From a virus: 64,000 nucleotides of DNA. Below, one piece after another: positions 24,543-33,287 of the stretch (within the stretch, counting starts at the first letter, position 1; each line of letters starts with the position of its first letter). A program made the position numbers and the translations under genes. The notes under the pieces are model-generated. The model searched no databases and had not been told where the DNA came from. It saw nothing but the letters and a program-made list of their open reading frames with translations. The DNA lies in the IMG/VR virus record IMGVR_UViG_3300049893_001984, positions 124,001 through 188,000 of that record; one strand, given 5' to 3'.

Positions 24543-24779
24543 CTAATTGTCTTTCGCAGCCAGCTTCTCTTTCTTCTTGACGACAGCTTCCTGCTCCTCC
24601 TGCGTACGGTTTAAACGTGTGTTTAACTCCGTAACGAGATTGGCCGCGATCTCAGCGCATTTGGCCGTAAGCTTGTCAACTGAATCAAGTGACACGTCTT
24701 TCAGGTCAACCTTCTGAACAAGTTCGATCTTTGTCATCGGGTTTACCTGGTGTGTCATCTTCAGTGTGATTGGTGCCAT
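24543..24779 (-). CDS. Hypothetical small protein, 78 aa
   Basis: Not recognised. An amphipathic helical protein whose second half (LNTRLNRTQEEQEAVVKKKEK) has coiled-coil character. ATG 24779 overlaps the HAD gene's stop (TGATG), so it is coupled to nucleotide metabolism genes and followed by a terminator. Confidence 0.6.
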   Translation of the reverse strand: MAPITLKMTHQVNPMTKIELVQKVDLKDVSLDSVDKLTAKCAEIAANLVTELNTRLNRTQEEQEAVVKKKEKLAAKDN

Positions 24780-25354
24780 CACGCTAGTTCCCCCTTCATT
24801 CTTCTAAGTGCTTCTTCTACCTCACGTTGAACCCACTGAAGGCCAACATGTGCTGATGTATGAAGCACGTTCGAATGCGTGGGCACCTGAACAGCTACAC
24901 CACCAGCTTTACGCCAAGCAGCTATCTGCTTATCGGAGTCGTCAATGAGAAGCCTGTTTGGCGCGGCTAGCTCATGTTTTTCCCTAATAAAGACAAATTT
25001 ATTCTCCATGCCGTAAGGCAGGAAGTTCTCCAGCCATAACATCTTTCCGGCGACCCCAGCTATACCTTTGGGGGGCGAAGTGCAGATGTATGTGTCTCCC
25101 TGCGTTGTCAAGAAGTTGTAAAACTCCCTGGCAAACGGTTTAAGCTCAAGTGTAGCCCAAAACTCTACGCTCAAGTTGTTCAGTACTTCAAAGAACCTTT
25201 CCTGCGGAAACCCGAGTGTGTAGGTGTTTCCATAGCTTGTTGGCGGTGGCTTGCTGAGAAACTCAGGCATAGATGTGCCCAGTAGGTTCAGCGCTGGTGA
25301 TGTAAAATCAACCAATGTGTCATCTAGGTCTACGAATATCTTTACCTTACTCAT
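24779..25354 (-). CDS. HAD-superfamily 5'-nucleotidase-like phosphatase
   Basis: Predicted phosphohydrolase. Motif I FVDLDDTLVDF (nucleophile Asp then +2 Asp) opens the protein, YICTSPP gives motif II (Thr/Ser), KHELAAPNRLLIDDSDKQ supplies motif III Lys and motif IV DDS. This fits the 5'(3')-deoxyribonucleotidase-like HAD branch often found with phage thymidylate genes. ATG 25354 (MSKVKIF) has GAGGT upstream; the longer frame enters the terminator stem. It lies directly after thyX, so a role in dNMP pool control is plausible. Confidence 0.85.
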   Translation of the reverse strand: MSKVKIFVDLDDTLVDFTSPALNLLGTSMPEFLSKPPPTSYGNTYTLGFPQERFFEVLNNLSVEFWATLELKPFAREFYNFLTTQGDTYICTSPPKGIAGVAGKMLWLENFLPYGMENKFVFIREKHELAAPNRLLIDDSDKQIAAWRKAGGVAVQVPTHSNVLHTSAHVGLQWVQREVEEALRRMKGELA

Positions 25355-25370
25355 GTCAACCTCAAGGTTT

Positions 25371-25404
25371 AAACCTGGGACGGTGCTAGAACACCGCCCC
25401 AGGT
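25371..25404 (-). terminator. Terminator-like hairpin after thyX
   Basis: A 12-13-bp stem with one A-C mismatch (ACCTGGGACGGTG / CACCGCCCCAGGT) followed on the minus strand by TTTAAACCTTG. A moderate intrinsic terminator between thyX and the HAD gene. Confidence 0.6.
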
Positions 25405-25420
25405 CCCGTCTAAACACAGG

Positions 25421-26299
25421 CTATACCGTTTCGAGCCACTCTCGGAACGGGCAATCCTTCAACAAAGATTCCCTATTTATCCAAGCTTTGTGCTCTCTGC
25501 TAAACGTTTTCCTGTAGGGGAGCCACCCTACGTAACAGCCTGTGTCCAGCAGTTCCGGCTTTCTACTGTCAACCGCCTTAGCACAATGCTCAAACGGTGA
25601 CCAATGCCCATCGTTTGCCAGATTGTCGTGCAGCTCAATATCCTTTTTGAAGTCTATCAAGCCCTCGTGGTTTAGATAAGATGTACGCGCACATCGTGCT
25701 GTACATATCTTTAACTTATCCTCCACGGAAATTCCTTCTTCCTTGATGGTGTCACTAAATGGCATGTGCCATTGCCCAAAATTAAGTATGGATGGGGTGC
25801 TCTCCACCATACGTTTAAGCATCAACCAGGCAATCCTTTGCATCTCAGGTTGAGCTTCCTTTGAACACCTGAGGGAAAAGAAGTTGTCCCAGGCTGTGGC
25901 TGTTATAACAACGGTGATCGTGTTAAAGGGTTCGATCACTCTGTTTAGCCACTGCTTGTGCACTCCTATCTCGAGGAGGCGCTCTCCCGCTGACACCGAC
26001 TCTTGGGCAATTCTACTCCACTCCTGCTCAGCTGCGGTCGCTGCTGCTGCTTCCAGCGGGGAGTTTGACTCCATGCCCTTGTTATTCGCTCCCCACTCGA
26101 TCGGTACAACTGGATTTTTCCTTACCCTGCTTATCGTCTTTGCAGCAGGCATGGCCCTCGACGATTCGCTGTTTCTAGCAAACACCCGGTGTGTCATCAT
26201 TTCCGAGTGTATAAACCGAGGGTAAGTGACCAACATTGTAGTTATTCTGTCCACTGAGGGGCTCAGGCTATCTGCTATTACTCGGGCTGAGTAGTGCAC
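25421..26299 (-). CDS. thyX: Flavin-dependent thymidylate synthase ThyX
   Basis: Makes dTMP from dUMP with FAD and methylene-tetrahydrofolate. The ThyX signature RHRxxSxNExSxR appears as THRVFARNSESSR (residues ~36-48), preceded by the PRFIHSEMM helix; QWLNRVIEPF and the FFSLRCSKEAQPEMQRIAWLML helix are typical substrate and FAD-binding segments. The first and middle motif residues are changed, as in other divergent phage ThyX-like proteins. GTG 26299 with TGGAGG 6-8 bases upstream is chosen, overlapping the previous gene by 32 bases; the frame to 26431 has no SD. The polymerase's uracil-glycosylase-like head fits a phage that controls dUMP/dTMP. Confidence 0.88.
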   Translation of the reverse strand: MHYSARVIADSLSPSVDRITTMLVTYPRFIHSEMMTHRVFARNSESSRAMPAAKTISRVRKNPVVPIEWGANNKGMESNSPLEAAAATAAEQEWSRIAQESVSAGERLLEIGVHKQWLNRVIEPFNTITVVITATAWDNFFSLRCSKEAQPEMQRIAWLMLKRMVESTPSILNFGQWHMPFSDTIKEEGISVEDKLKICTARCARTSYLNHEGLIDFKKDIELHDNLANDGHWSPFEHCAKAVDSRKPELLDTGCYVGWLPYRKTFSREHKAWINRESLLKDCPFREWLETV

Positions 26300-26615
26300 T
26301 TTTTGCCTCCAGGGTCTTGCGCTCTTTGACTGCAGTCGAGCTTGTTGATGTGGTTGCCGGTTTTGGCTCGGCATGTTGCTGGAGCCACTCCCAAAACATT
26401 GTGGCCTGTGCGCTGTGTAGCGTGTATTCAAGCTTGGGGTTGGAAAGGAAAGCGTACACCAAGTTCGGAAGCTTACTCAGTTCTTCTTGACTGTTAAGAT
26501 CTTCGACAAGGTAGTTCAACTTGACAAAGGCAAGCTGGTCGGCCCTGATCAGGATTTCTTCTTCTTCATCACAAAAAGCCGGTATTCTGCACAATGTTGA
26601 GCTGTAAAGCGCCAT
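26268..26615 (-). CDS. Hypothetical protein, 115 aa
   Basis: Not recognised. The N-terminal two thirds are a compact acidic domain (CDEEEEILIRADQLAFVKLNYL); the C-terminus is a Ser/Thr-rich tail that overlaps the thyX start. SD GAGGAG. Predicted cytosolic. Confidence 0.6.
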   Translation of the reverse strand: MALYSSTLCRIPAFCDEEEEILIRADQLAFVKLNYLVEDLNSQEELSKLPNLVYAFLSNPKLEYTLHSAQATMFWEWLQQHAEPKPATTSTSSTAVKERKTLEAKSALLSPSNSR

Positions 26616-26629
26616 CTTTCGTTCTCCTC

Positions 26630-27193
26630 TTAAAATCTCAAATCCAAAAGAACCCCAAAAACGTGGTCAGTTTTGCTCAGTTGAAGCGGATCCCTCTTTC
26701 TGTTTTCCCGGTAGTCGTACACTCTGGCATCCACTGTTGCGTCCGCAAGACTCCTTCCTTCAACAAAATTTAACAAGTTTCTAAGTTTGCTGGCATTCCA
26801 CAAGGCATCTTTAAATGTTGTCTCGTGGCACATTTCCTGCCCTGCCTCAGCAAGCCCAGCCACACCACGACCTAGCCTGTACATAACCATGAACGTGTCG
26901 TCTATGTCTGGCACAGAATCAGCCTCTCCTAAAGATAGGACAGCCTGTCTTATGTGCTGCCAGTACTGCAAAGCAGTATCTTTTTCATTCTTGAAAGCTG
27001 TACGTATTGTCTCCCGGAAAATATCTGTTCCACTCTGTAGACAGAAGTGTTTGTTTTCAAGCTCCGGTAGACATCCTTCTACGTATACATTCTGCCCGTG
27101 CAGTAAGGTATACGCCTGCAAGAATGAAAGAGCCTGACCTTTTGCAGCCTCAGCGTCCTCCGCATCAACTAGAACAACTGGGTGTGTCCGCAT
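26630..27193 (-). CDS. Hypothetical protein, 187 aa
   Basis: Not recognised. Opens with a strand and acidic turn (HPVVLVDAEDAEAAKGQA) and is otherwise helical, with no conserved metal or nucleotide motif visible. Its start overlaps the kinase end by 29 bases, so it is translated from the same message. A role in nucleotide metabolism is suggested only by neighbours. Confidence 0.6.
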   Translation of the reverse strand: MRTHPVVLVDAEDAEAAKGQALSFLQAYTLLHGQNVYVEGCLPELENKHFCLQSGTDIFRETIRTAFKNEKDTALQYWQHIRQAVLSLGEADSVPDIDDTFMVMYRLGRGVAGLAEAGQEMCHETTFKDALWNASKLRNLLNFVEGRSLADATVDARVYDYRENRKRDPLQLSKTDHVFGVLLDLRF

Positions 27194-27785
27194 AGCGTAT
27201 CTCCTTTGGATAAAACAACTTATCCGTAAGAGCGTACACCTTGCTCACCAGTTGTTCAATTGTTCCTTCGTTTGTAACTACTTCGTCCCATCCGTCCCAA
27301 TCCTTAAGCTCAGAGTCGGCGTCGTCATCAAACATTTGCTCACTACTACGTGTAACCTTTACAAAAGTAGTGGCTCCCGTTTTCGACAACTTCTCCACTT
27401 CGTTCAAGAACCTAAGGTCAGTGACAATTAAAATGTCTGGGTTTGTCAACGTGATGCGGTGCATGAATGAGTTTATCCATACCTCATTGCACAGGGATTT
27501 CCGCATCAACTTCGTCGCAAATTCTATCATCAGCTCCCGAACCGTCATGCCCAGTGGTTCGAGGTAATCACTCTTACGCTCCGGATACACTTCATAAAAA
27601 GCAGGACTCTTTACACCAGCCCAGGCAAACAACCTAAACAGTGTGTCCTTTACATCAAAAGCAATTGAATCAGATACAATGTTACAAAGTTTTAGATCTT
27701 CTTTTGACTTCAAGTAGTTGCGCATAATAGAAGCACACAGATTCTTACCTGTACGCCTTCTATGTCCAAATGCAATTATTCTCAT
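27165..27785 (-). CDS. Deoxynucleoside monophosphate kinase
   Basis: P-loop kinase that phosphorylates dNMPs for DNA synthesis. The N-terminus IIAFGHRRRTGKNLCASIM is a P-loop of the dNMP/adenylate-kinase-like kind (GxxxxxGKN, with Asn after Lys). ILIVTDLRFLNEVEKL is the Walker B/LID-proximal region with the DxRxxxE pattern of this family, and VKVTRSSEQ follows. 206 aa is normal for T4 gp1-like kinases. SD GGAGG. First gene after the hairpin at 27805-27864. Confidence 0.82.
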   Translation of the reverse strand: MRIIAFGHRRRTGKNLCASIMRNYLKSKEDLKLCNIVSDSIAFDVKDTLFRLFAWAGVKSPAFYEVYPERKSDYLEPLGMTVRELMIEFATKLMRKSLCNEVWINSFMHRITLTNPDILIVTDLRFLNEVEKLSKTGATTFVKVTRSSEQMFDDDADSELKDWDGWDEVVTNEGTIEQLVSKVYALTDKLFYPKEIRYADTPSCSS

Positions 27786-27804
27786 CGCCCCCTCCTAAAA
27801 CTTC

Positions 27805-27864
27805 GGGCGGGAGTGTAACTTCTTTATTAAAAACGTAAAGTAAAGATTTATTACACTCCCGCCC
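27805..27864 (-). terminator. Long-loop hairpin, probable terminator
   Basis: A perfect 14-bp stem GGGCGGGAGTGTAA / TTACACTCCCGCCC around a 32-base AT-rich loop, between the multi-zinc gene and the kinase. Only a short TTTT follows on the minus strand, so termination may need a factor. Confidence 0.55.
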
Positions 27865-27870
27865 TTAAAC

Positions 27871-29742
27871 CTACCGCACCCACGGATCAGGCATGGCCAG
27901 TTCACGTCGCAGCCGCTCGACATTTTCTGCTTGCTCTTTACGAGCCCTCTCGTCGGCCTCTTTCCTAATTTTGACAGAAAACTCTGCCATTTCGGTCAGA
28001 CGTTTACGGCATGGAAAACACGAAAATCGTACAGCCCCGTTTCGACTGTTTAACTCGAAGTGGTTAAGGCTGTATATGATTTCGTCAGGCGTCAATTTCT
28101 TTTTATGTGAACGTGCTTCAAACTCTCTCCCCCTAGAGCACAGGGTAGATTCACAGCTGTAGGTACTTGTTAACTCTATAGCTGCTCTAGGCTTCTTTGC
28201 TGAGCAGTTAAAGCACAGCAAAGGGCGCACTTCTGTCTTGTAATAGTCACGCAACCAATTGGTATACGCTACGTTGAGCGTAGTGACTGGACCAGCACAG
28301 CTAGTGCATTTTTCGCCAGGCACTTCAAGGAATAATGCGTTACGGAAGTTGAGACTGTCAACAAAACACATGTAACACTGCTTATACCCAGCAGAAGCGC
28401 CTCTTATTCTTAGGGCGCCATCGTGCAAGCCGAGCTCGTCTTGTATGTAATAGTTCCCAAACAGGTAATAATCCATAAGGTCAACGTGAGCGCATAATTT
28501 ATAAATTTTTGTGTTTTGAATAAACTGGTTAATGCGGTTTGAAACATCCATATGCGTACGACTAACACACACGTGTGGAGATAGGGGTATTGGTTTTATA
28601 ACTGTTGTGTGCCAACAATCCAAACACATGCGTTTATCCCCACAAAGTTCTCTTAACTCTCTAGTGTATATCGGCGGCCGCATATTTAGATATTCTAACT
28701 CGGACAAAGGTCTAGCACATTGAAGGCAATTATAGGCCGTTAAAGGTCCGGGTATGCATGGCCCGTCCGGTCTAGTATGAAGGCCGTCGATACATATAGG
28801 CCAATTTATTTCTAAGGCCAGTGGTGCGTTCGGGGAGGGGAAACTGTCAAACAGATCACCTGGTTTTTCTATTAGTTTCTTTTGGTAAAGACCGACAGGG
28901 TCTGGCGATCTTTGGATTTTAGGCTCTAAAGAAAGCGTAAATACAAATTTAGGGCCTGTTTCTTTTGAAGGCGAAACTGGTTTAGGGCTGTCTTCGCCTC
29001 TCAAATCAGCGGGAAGCTGGTCAAAACAACCGCCACAATACTTATCTCCGTTTATGTCTCTATACAATACGCTTATGGGGTAGAAGTCCCCGCATTCCTC
29101 GCATTGTTCTTCTTCTTCTGGTTCTTCTTCTCTTGTTTCTTCGTCTTCTGTTTCTTCTTCTTCGTCTTCGTTTACGTTATTTACAGGTGGCGTCAACACC
29201 CGACCGATAGCTATGGGATTAGAAGACGGATCCGAACCGGCGAGGCGAATTTTTATCTGCTCGCTGGTTGTGACGTTCTTCACGCGCGCGAAGAGCGTTG
29301 AGCGTGGGTCTGGCTTGGTACTGTAGTGGTTAGGCAACAGAACCCTTCGTACGTAGCGCAGTGACGCGTCGTTGAATATCTGGTCCTCTCGGTGCGACAC
29401 GTGTTGAAGCAAATGCATTACGACCGAGCCTGCCAGCTCTCCGTGGAGTAATCGGTCGGCGCACTCAATCGCTGTATGTGGTTTGCGGAATGTGACATTG
29501 AATATTATGTCTGATTCAATCTTTGCCGGATCGTGTTTATATATTTTTAGGTTGTAGTGGCATTGTCTATCCACTTGCACAATAAATGTTGACGTACGTT
29601 CATCGTCAGTAACGATATAAATTATCGTACCGGGTAAAGGCCTGTTTATTTTTGCACAAAGTTCATCGGACTTCTTATTCATATCAACGATTGTGTTGTA
29701 CATCTCAATCTGTTCATCTTTTGTTAGTAGCTTTGTATCCAC
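27871..29742 (-). CDS. Multi-zinc-finger protein, 623 aa, unknown function
   Basis: Not recognised as a whole. The N-terminal ~190 residues are a globular alpha/beta domain, followed by an acidic run (EDEEEETEDEETREEEPEEEE). At least five Cys-pair modules then follow: CEECGDFYP...CGGC, CLQCARPL...CGDKRMCLDC, CYMCFVDS...CTSCAGP, CFNCSAKK and CFPC. The spacing resembles treble-clef or ribbon domains, with no HNH or RING catalytic pattern evident. The last ~35 residues are a basic coiled coil. It starts with GTG 29742 (AAAGGA) beside a long inverted repeat and diverges from the initiator-like gene. A scaffold, transcription factor or ubiquitin-type ligase are all possible; none is supported by a motif. 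Confidence 0.75.
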   Translation of the reverse strand: MDTKLLTKDEQIEMYNTIVDMNKKSDELCAKINRPLPGTIIYIVTDDERTSTFIVQVDRQCHYNLKIYKHDPAKIESDIIFNVTFRKPHTAIECADRLLHGELAGSVVMHLLQHVSHREDQIFNDASLRYVRRVLLPNHYSTKPDPRSTLFARVKNVTTSEQIKIRLAGSDPSSNPIAIGRVLTPPVNNVNEDEEEETEDEETREEEPEEEEQCEECGDFYPISVLYRDINGDKYCGGCFDQLPADLRGEDSPKPVSPSKETGPKFVFTLSLEPKIQRSPDPVGLYQKKLIEKPGDLFDSFPSPNAPLALEINWPICIDGLHTRPDGPCIPGPLTAYNCLQCARPLSELEYLNMRPPIYTRELRELCGDKRMCLDCWHTTVIKPIPLSPHVCVSRTHMDVSNRINQFIQNTKIYKLCAHVDLMDYYLFGNYYIQDELGLHDGALRIRGASAGYKQCYMCFVDSLNFRNALFLEVPGEKCTSCAGPVTTLNVAYTNWLRDYYKTEVRPLLCFNCSAKKPRAAIELTSTYSCESTLCSRGREFEARSHKKKLTPDEIIYSLNHFELNSRNGAVRFSCFPCRKRLTEMAEFSVKIRKEADERARKEQAENVERLRRELAMPDPWVR

Positions 29743-29761
29743 ACAGTTTCCTTTCTTTTGT

Positions 29762-29840
29762 GAAAGAGGGACTTCTAAAATCGGTCCAGTTTTTCGAAAC
29801 TTAAGTGGAGAAAAATGGACGACTTTTAGGAGTCCCTTTC
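29762..29840. repeat. Long imperfect inverted repeat between divergent genes
   Basis: A 34-base left arm (29762-29795) and 31-base right arm (29810-29840) are almost fully complementary, with single mismatches and bulges, around a 14-base loop (GAAACTTAAGTGGA). It lies between the divergent multi-zinc and initiator-like genes. It is A/T-rich in its inner half and could be an operator, a processing site in either transcript, or part of a replication origin. No iterons are seen. Confidence 0.7.
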
Positions 29841-29986
29841 TTCTTTAGAAGAAGCGGATGGTTTTCCGACAGTTTTCAGCAGAAGGTACCCCCCTTGAAT
29901 CTGAAAACCGGATTTGCATTAGACAGATCAAGAATCTCGATTATTCTAGCCTCTGTCAGTTTCACCCAACCAGCTTGGAGAACCGA

Positions 29987-30967
29987 ATGCCTCGCTCGTC
30001 CACTCTCACAATCCAGTCCTTGGCAGACGTATTCACAGCCCATCACAAAGCTCCCGCCGTATGGGTAGCTTTAACCCTGTTAGCTGCTGATCGTGGTACG
30101 GTCTGCCTTTCCCTTAACCGTAAGGCCATCGCACGTTACCTTAACGTTAAGACACAAAACGCTTTACGATGGATTGGCACGTGTATACGAGTGTTGGAGA
30201 AAGCAGGCTGGGTACGTACGGCAAAACACACTGTGCACACGGCGAAAGGTCCACGCACTGTGCGTCGGGTTTGGCTCTTATTCCATTGGCAGAACTCATC
30301 ACCAAATCTTATGCACCCGTTAGTTGATGCAACCATGCCGAAAGGCCGAAAGGCAACAGCAGGTAAATCTAAGAAGGGCAATAAGGCCGTTGCAGACGCA
30401 GCTGTCGAGCTTAAACCCGTTAAAGCGGTGGAAACGCCTGTATCGCCCGAGGAGGCTCGTCAGAGCCTCGTAAACGAGCTCTGGAAGCGTGTCTCTTCTT
30501 CCTACACGCAACCGACCTACGCAGACTTCTGGTCAGCAATACAGGACCACATTGTGCGTCTTGACTGGAATCCAGATACTGCAACGGTGCATATTGTTCT
30601 CAATTCACCTTTGGCGCAGTTACATACCAGGGTGGCTGAGCGGCGTGGTGTACTGATTAACCCACAAGTCTTTTATGCAGCCGCTAATACACTTCAATGG
30701 GATTACGAACCTTGTGATATCAATGACGTGGTTATGACAGGGGGCCCGCTAACAGACGGGCCCCCCAGGGTCGATACGGACGAATCTGAAACCAGCGGTC
30801 AGCCTGCGGTTTCAGTTGATGGCCTGTTAAAGACTTGCGCGCTTAAGTCTCTAACTCACCACGGTAACGCACTAGCCGAGGAAGAAGTAGCGCCCCTCCT
30901 CTTCAGCGTTCCTCCGCCATCTCTTGGATCCCATGGAGATGGCCTCGTTGATCCGCTTGTTGATTGA
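29987..30967 (+). CDS. Winged-helix protein resembling a replication initiator
   Basis: 326 aa. The N-terminal ~110 residues (ALTLLAADRGTVCLSLNRKAIARYLNVKTQNALRWIGTCIRVLEKAGWVRT) have the layout of a winged helix: HTH plus a wing, as in plasmid and phage replication initiators and DnaD/O-type proteins. A basic linker (MPKGRKATAGKSKKGNKA) and a second domain (~170-260) follow, then a disordered tail. ATG 29987 with GGAG 6 bases upstream is preferred over 29858. The end overlaps the convergent gene by 96 bases. Initiator function is inferred from fold and the adjacent inverted repeat. Confidence 0.65.
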   Translation: MPRSSTLTIQSLADVFTAHHKAPAVWVALTLLAADRGTVCLSLNRKAIARYLNVKTQNALRWIGTCIRVLEKAGWVRTAKHTVHTAKGPRTVRRVWLLFHWQNSSPNLMHPLVDATMPKGRKATAGKSKKGNKAVADAAVELKPVKAVETPVSPEEARQSLVNELWKRVSSSYTQPTYADFWSAIQDHIVRLDWNPDTATVHIVLNSPLAQLHTRVAERRGVLINPQVFYAAANTLQWDYEPCDINDVVMTGGPLTDGPPRVDTDESETSGQPAVSVDGLLKTCALKSLTHHGNALAEEEVAPLLFSVPPPSLGSHGDGLVDPLVD

Positions 30968-31468
30968 TTTACACATACGCTCAACTGAGCGGGCCTTCTT
31001 ACGATTGGAGGAGTAGCCCCACCGGTACAAGCACTTTCCAATGCTTGTGTAGTGGAGCTCCGTTGCGCCAAGGTGCCTGTAAATAGCAGCCGCCGCCTCA
31101 AGCATGTCCAGCCCTGCAAGAGACGGAAGTTTCGACCGGAGTTCGTAGCTCTCAACGACGGTCGTGTCATCGGTTATTGCGGTTGAGTTTGCAGGGCTTA
31201 CAACAGGCGCAGCCTTAACCTGGGCTCTACGCCGCATTGTACGTGCAACTGATTCCCGAGAGTCCTCTGTTACCATCGAAGTCAAAAACTGTATCTGTGT
31301 CTGAACCTTGTCCAAGTTGACTTCGACATCATGCTTCAGCTTTTCCACCTCAGACCGGGTAGTAAGCAGATCTGCTTCCTTCGACATCAAATCAACCAGT
31401 GTTGGCTTCAAGTCAACCTGGATGACTTCCGAGTTATTGCTCTTCTCTGCAATTGTTGCAATTTCCAT
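30872..31468 (-). CDS. Coiled-coil protein with basic C-terminal domain
   Basis: 198 aa, not recognised. Residues ~15-70 form a coiled coil (LLTTRSEVEKLKHDVEVNLDKV). A helical domain rich in Arg and Lys (SSNRKKARSVERMCKSINKR) near the end looks DNA-binding. SD AGGAG before ATG 31468. It overlaps the 3' end of the convergent initiator-like gene and follows the 465-residue coiled-coil gene by 9 bases. Confidence 0.65.
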   Translation of the reverse strand: MEIATIAEKSNNSEVIQVDLKPTLVDLMSKEADLLTTRSEVEKLKHDVEVNLDKVQTQIQFLTSMVTEDSRESVARTMRRRAQVKAAPVVSPANSTAITDDTTVVESYELRSKLPSLAGLDMLEAAAAIYRHLGATELHYTSIGKCLYRWGYSSNRKKARSVERMCKSINKRINEAISMGSKRWRRNAEEEGRYFFLG

Positions 31469-31477
31469 CGTCTACTC

Positions 31478-32875
31478 CTACTTTACAGTAGCCTTGGTGG
31501 CCTTGACTGCCTTAGCGGGTGTGCTTGCTTCAACCAGAGGCTTGAGCTCCATACCATAGGCCCTTGCCATTGCCAGAAGGAAGCTTTTCAACCCGGTAGA
31601 CAGAATGGTCACGATCTTCACGCCATTAGATTCGGCAACAGACCGGATCCGGCTCCAGTCATTCCCGCAATGGCGTTTTAAAGCAATAATTCCGGTGGTT
31701 CCGCCTGTCCGAATGCTTTCCACCAACTTGGAACTCTCGCCACCAGCACGCGAGGCAGAGTACCACTTGTGCACTTTTGCGCCGATCACCTTCTCCAGCG
31801 CAGTTGTCATGTTACCTGCATCCCTGGACAATGCCTCACTACCGTAGAAAGACCAGGTACGACTTGTGATGGCCTTAATCACAGCGGGGTTTCTGGTAAT
31901 CTGCTGCAGTAGGTAGTGCACTTCCGGGTCCTTGCCTTTCACCGCCTCCATCTTTCTGGAAGCTTCTTTCACGTCCGACTCCACGAGAACCTTACAAATT
32001 TCCACGTCAGTAAGTTCCGGAGCCGTTATTGCCTCTTCCTGGGCGAGGATTTTATCCTCCACGTCCTGAAGAGCCTTGATCCAGCCCACTGGCGGTTGTG
32101 CAAACGACGAAGACCAGTAACACGGATCTTCAAGCTTGTGGGCCGCCGCTACACTCTTGTAAATCTCAGTGCAGTTGTTGAACAGCACAGTTTCGTACAC
32201 GCAAAGACTTTCAGTGGGGCACTCAACTTCTAACAGCGCCTGCCTCATACGTATTTCCTGCCGAGCGAGATAGTAATCAGCAAGGGGTCTAATCCCATTA
32301 ACAGCCCTGATCTCTGAATCCAGGGTCAACGCCGCTGCATACACATCTCGAACGCACTCACGACTTCCGGCGATCGCAACCTCCGCCGAAATCTTGTTCA
32401 TCGGTATCGCATACTTCTGTATTACATGCAGGGGATTCCTTTCAAACTCTTCCCTCTGGCCTATCAGGAAATTCATCTTATCCCACGTCTGATTCATCTC
32501 AACCATAAGACGCTCAGACTCACTAATGTATTTGTCCCGCTTCACAATGGCTTCGGCAAGTCTTGCCCTTGAGCCGTTTATTCCCTGCTCAACCATTGTG
32601 ATCTGATCTTTCGTTGACGCATACGGCTTTATAGCTCGGAAGTCGTCGAGCATTGTCGTAAAGGTTGCCACCTCTTTTCGGTGGACAGCCACACTGTTCT
32701 CCGCTGAATTGCGCTGCTCAGTCATTTTCACTGCGCTTGCTCGCAACTCTTCAATTTCTCTAGACAAAGACGTCAGCTTGGGGATGTCTTTGACTTTGTT
32801 GAGAAGCAGTGATAATGCTTCGAAGTTCAACTCCGAGCCAGGTAATGGCTCTTGGTTAAGGACAACGTTATCCAC
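31478..32875 (-). CDS. Coiled-coil protein, 465 aa
   Basis: Not recognised. Residues ~25-140 are a long coiled coil (LSREIEELRASAVKMTEQRNSAENS onward). A mixed domain with scattered cysteines follows (VECPTESLCVYETVLFNNC), then residues ~340-460 resemble a small alpha/beta domain (GGTTGIIALKRHCGNDWSRIRSVAE, VKIVTILSTGLKSFL). The tail is Ala/Lys/Thr-rich. GTG 32875 has GGGAGG upstream. The pairing with the 198-residue coiled-coil gene suggests they act together. Confidence 0.65.
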   Translation of the reverse strand: MDNVVLNQEPLPGSELNFEALSLLLNKVKDIPKLTSLSREIEELRASAVKMTEQRNSAENSVAVHRKEVATFTTMLDDFRAIKPYASTKDQITMVEQGINGSRARLAEAIVKRDKYISESERLMVEMNQTWDKMNFLIGQREEFERNPLHVIQKYAIPMNKISAEVAIAGSRECVRDVYAAALTLDSEIRAVNGIRPLADYYLARQEIRMRQALLEVECPTESLCVYETVLFNNCTEIYKSVAAAHKLEDPCYWSSSFAQPPVGWIKALQDVEDKILAQEEAITAPELTDVEICKVLVESDVKEASRKMEAVKGKDPEVHYLLQQITRNPAVIKAITSRTWSFYGSEALSRDAGNMTTALEKVIGAKVHKWYSASRAGGESSKLVESIRTGGTTGIIALKRHCGNDWSRIRSVAESNGVKIVTILSTGLKSFLLAMARAYGMELKPLVEASTPAKAVKATKATVK

Positions 32876-32877
32876 GT

Positions 32878-33264
32878 CTAATTCCCTCCCTTTTTTAACT
32901 CATTTAACCAAAACCCGCTTGCACTTGTCTTCACATTTACTGGCGTAACCAGTATCAGGCGAAGTAGATCTCGTTTATAGTTTGAGAAATTTCCACTGAA
33001 GCTGAAGACTAACCTTTCCGTTGGTTTCATCCACTTTGAAACCCTCGTGTAGAAAAACTCCTCAAGGTCAGGAGGAGGGCTGTCCCAGAACTGTAGGACG
33101 ATATTTCCAGCGGACAGCAAGTCGCCGTTTTCCAGCTTTATTACCTCGATGTCCTTACTGCTTGCGGCCAACTCGCTAAACTCCTCGACGATTGGTCGCC
33201 AGTTTTCCACAAAGGTGCTCTCCACTAATTGGAGAACGCCTGTTAAACATCCATCGACCGCCAT
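32878..33264 (-). CDS. Hypothetical protein, 128 aa
   Basis: Not recognised. A soluble alpha/beta protein; the pattern IEVIKLENGDLLSAGNIVLQFWDSPPPDLEEFFY suggests a beta-rich core. Starts at ATG 33264 (GGGGGG upstream) and ends 2 bases before the coiled-coil gene, so it is cotranscribed with it. Confidence 0.6.
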   Translation of the reverse strand: MAVDGCLTGVLQLVESTFVENWRPIVEEFSELAASSKDIEVIKLENGDLLSAGNIVLQFWDSPPPDLEEFFYTRVSKWMKPTERLVFSFSGNFSNYKRDLLRLILVTPVNVKTSASGFWLNELKKGGN

Positions 33265-33287
33265 CCTTGCATCCCCCCTTTTTTGCT

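Noticed and set aside
30735-30772. GGGGGCCCG/CGGGCCCCC hairpin as a terminator
   Set aside because: It lies in frame inside the plus-strand initiator-like gene, with no U-tract after it.
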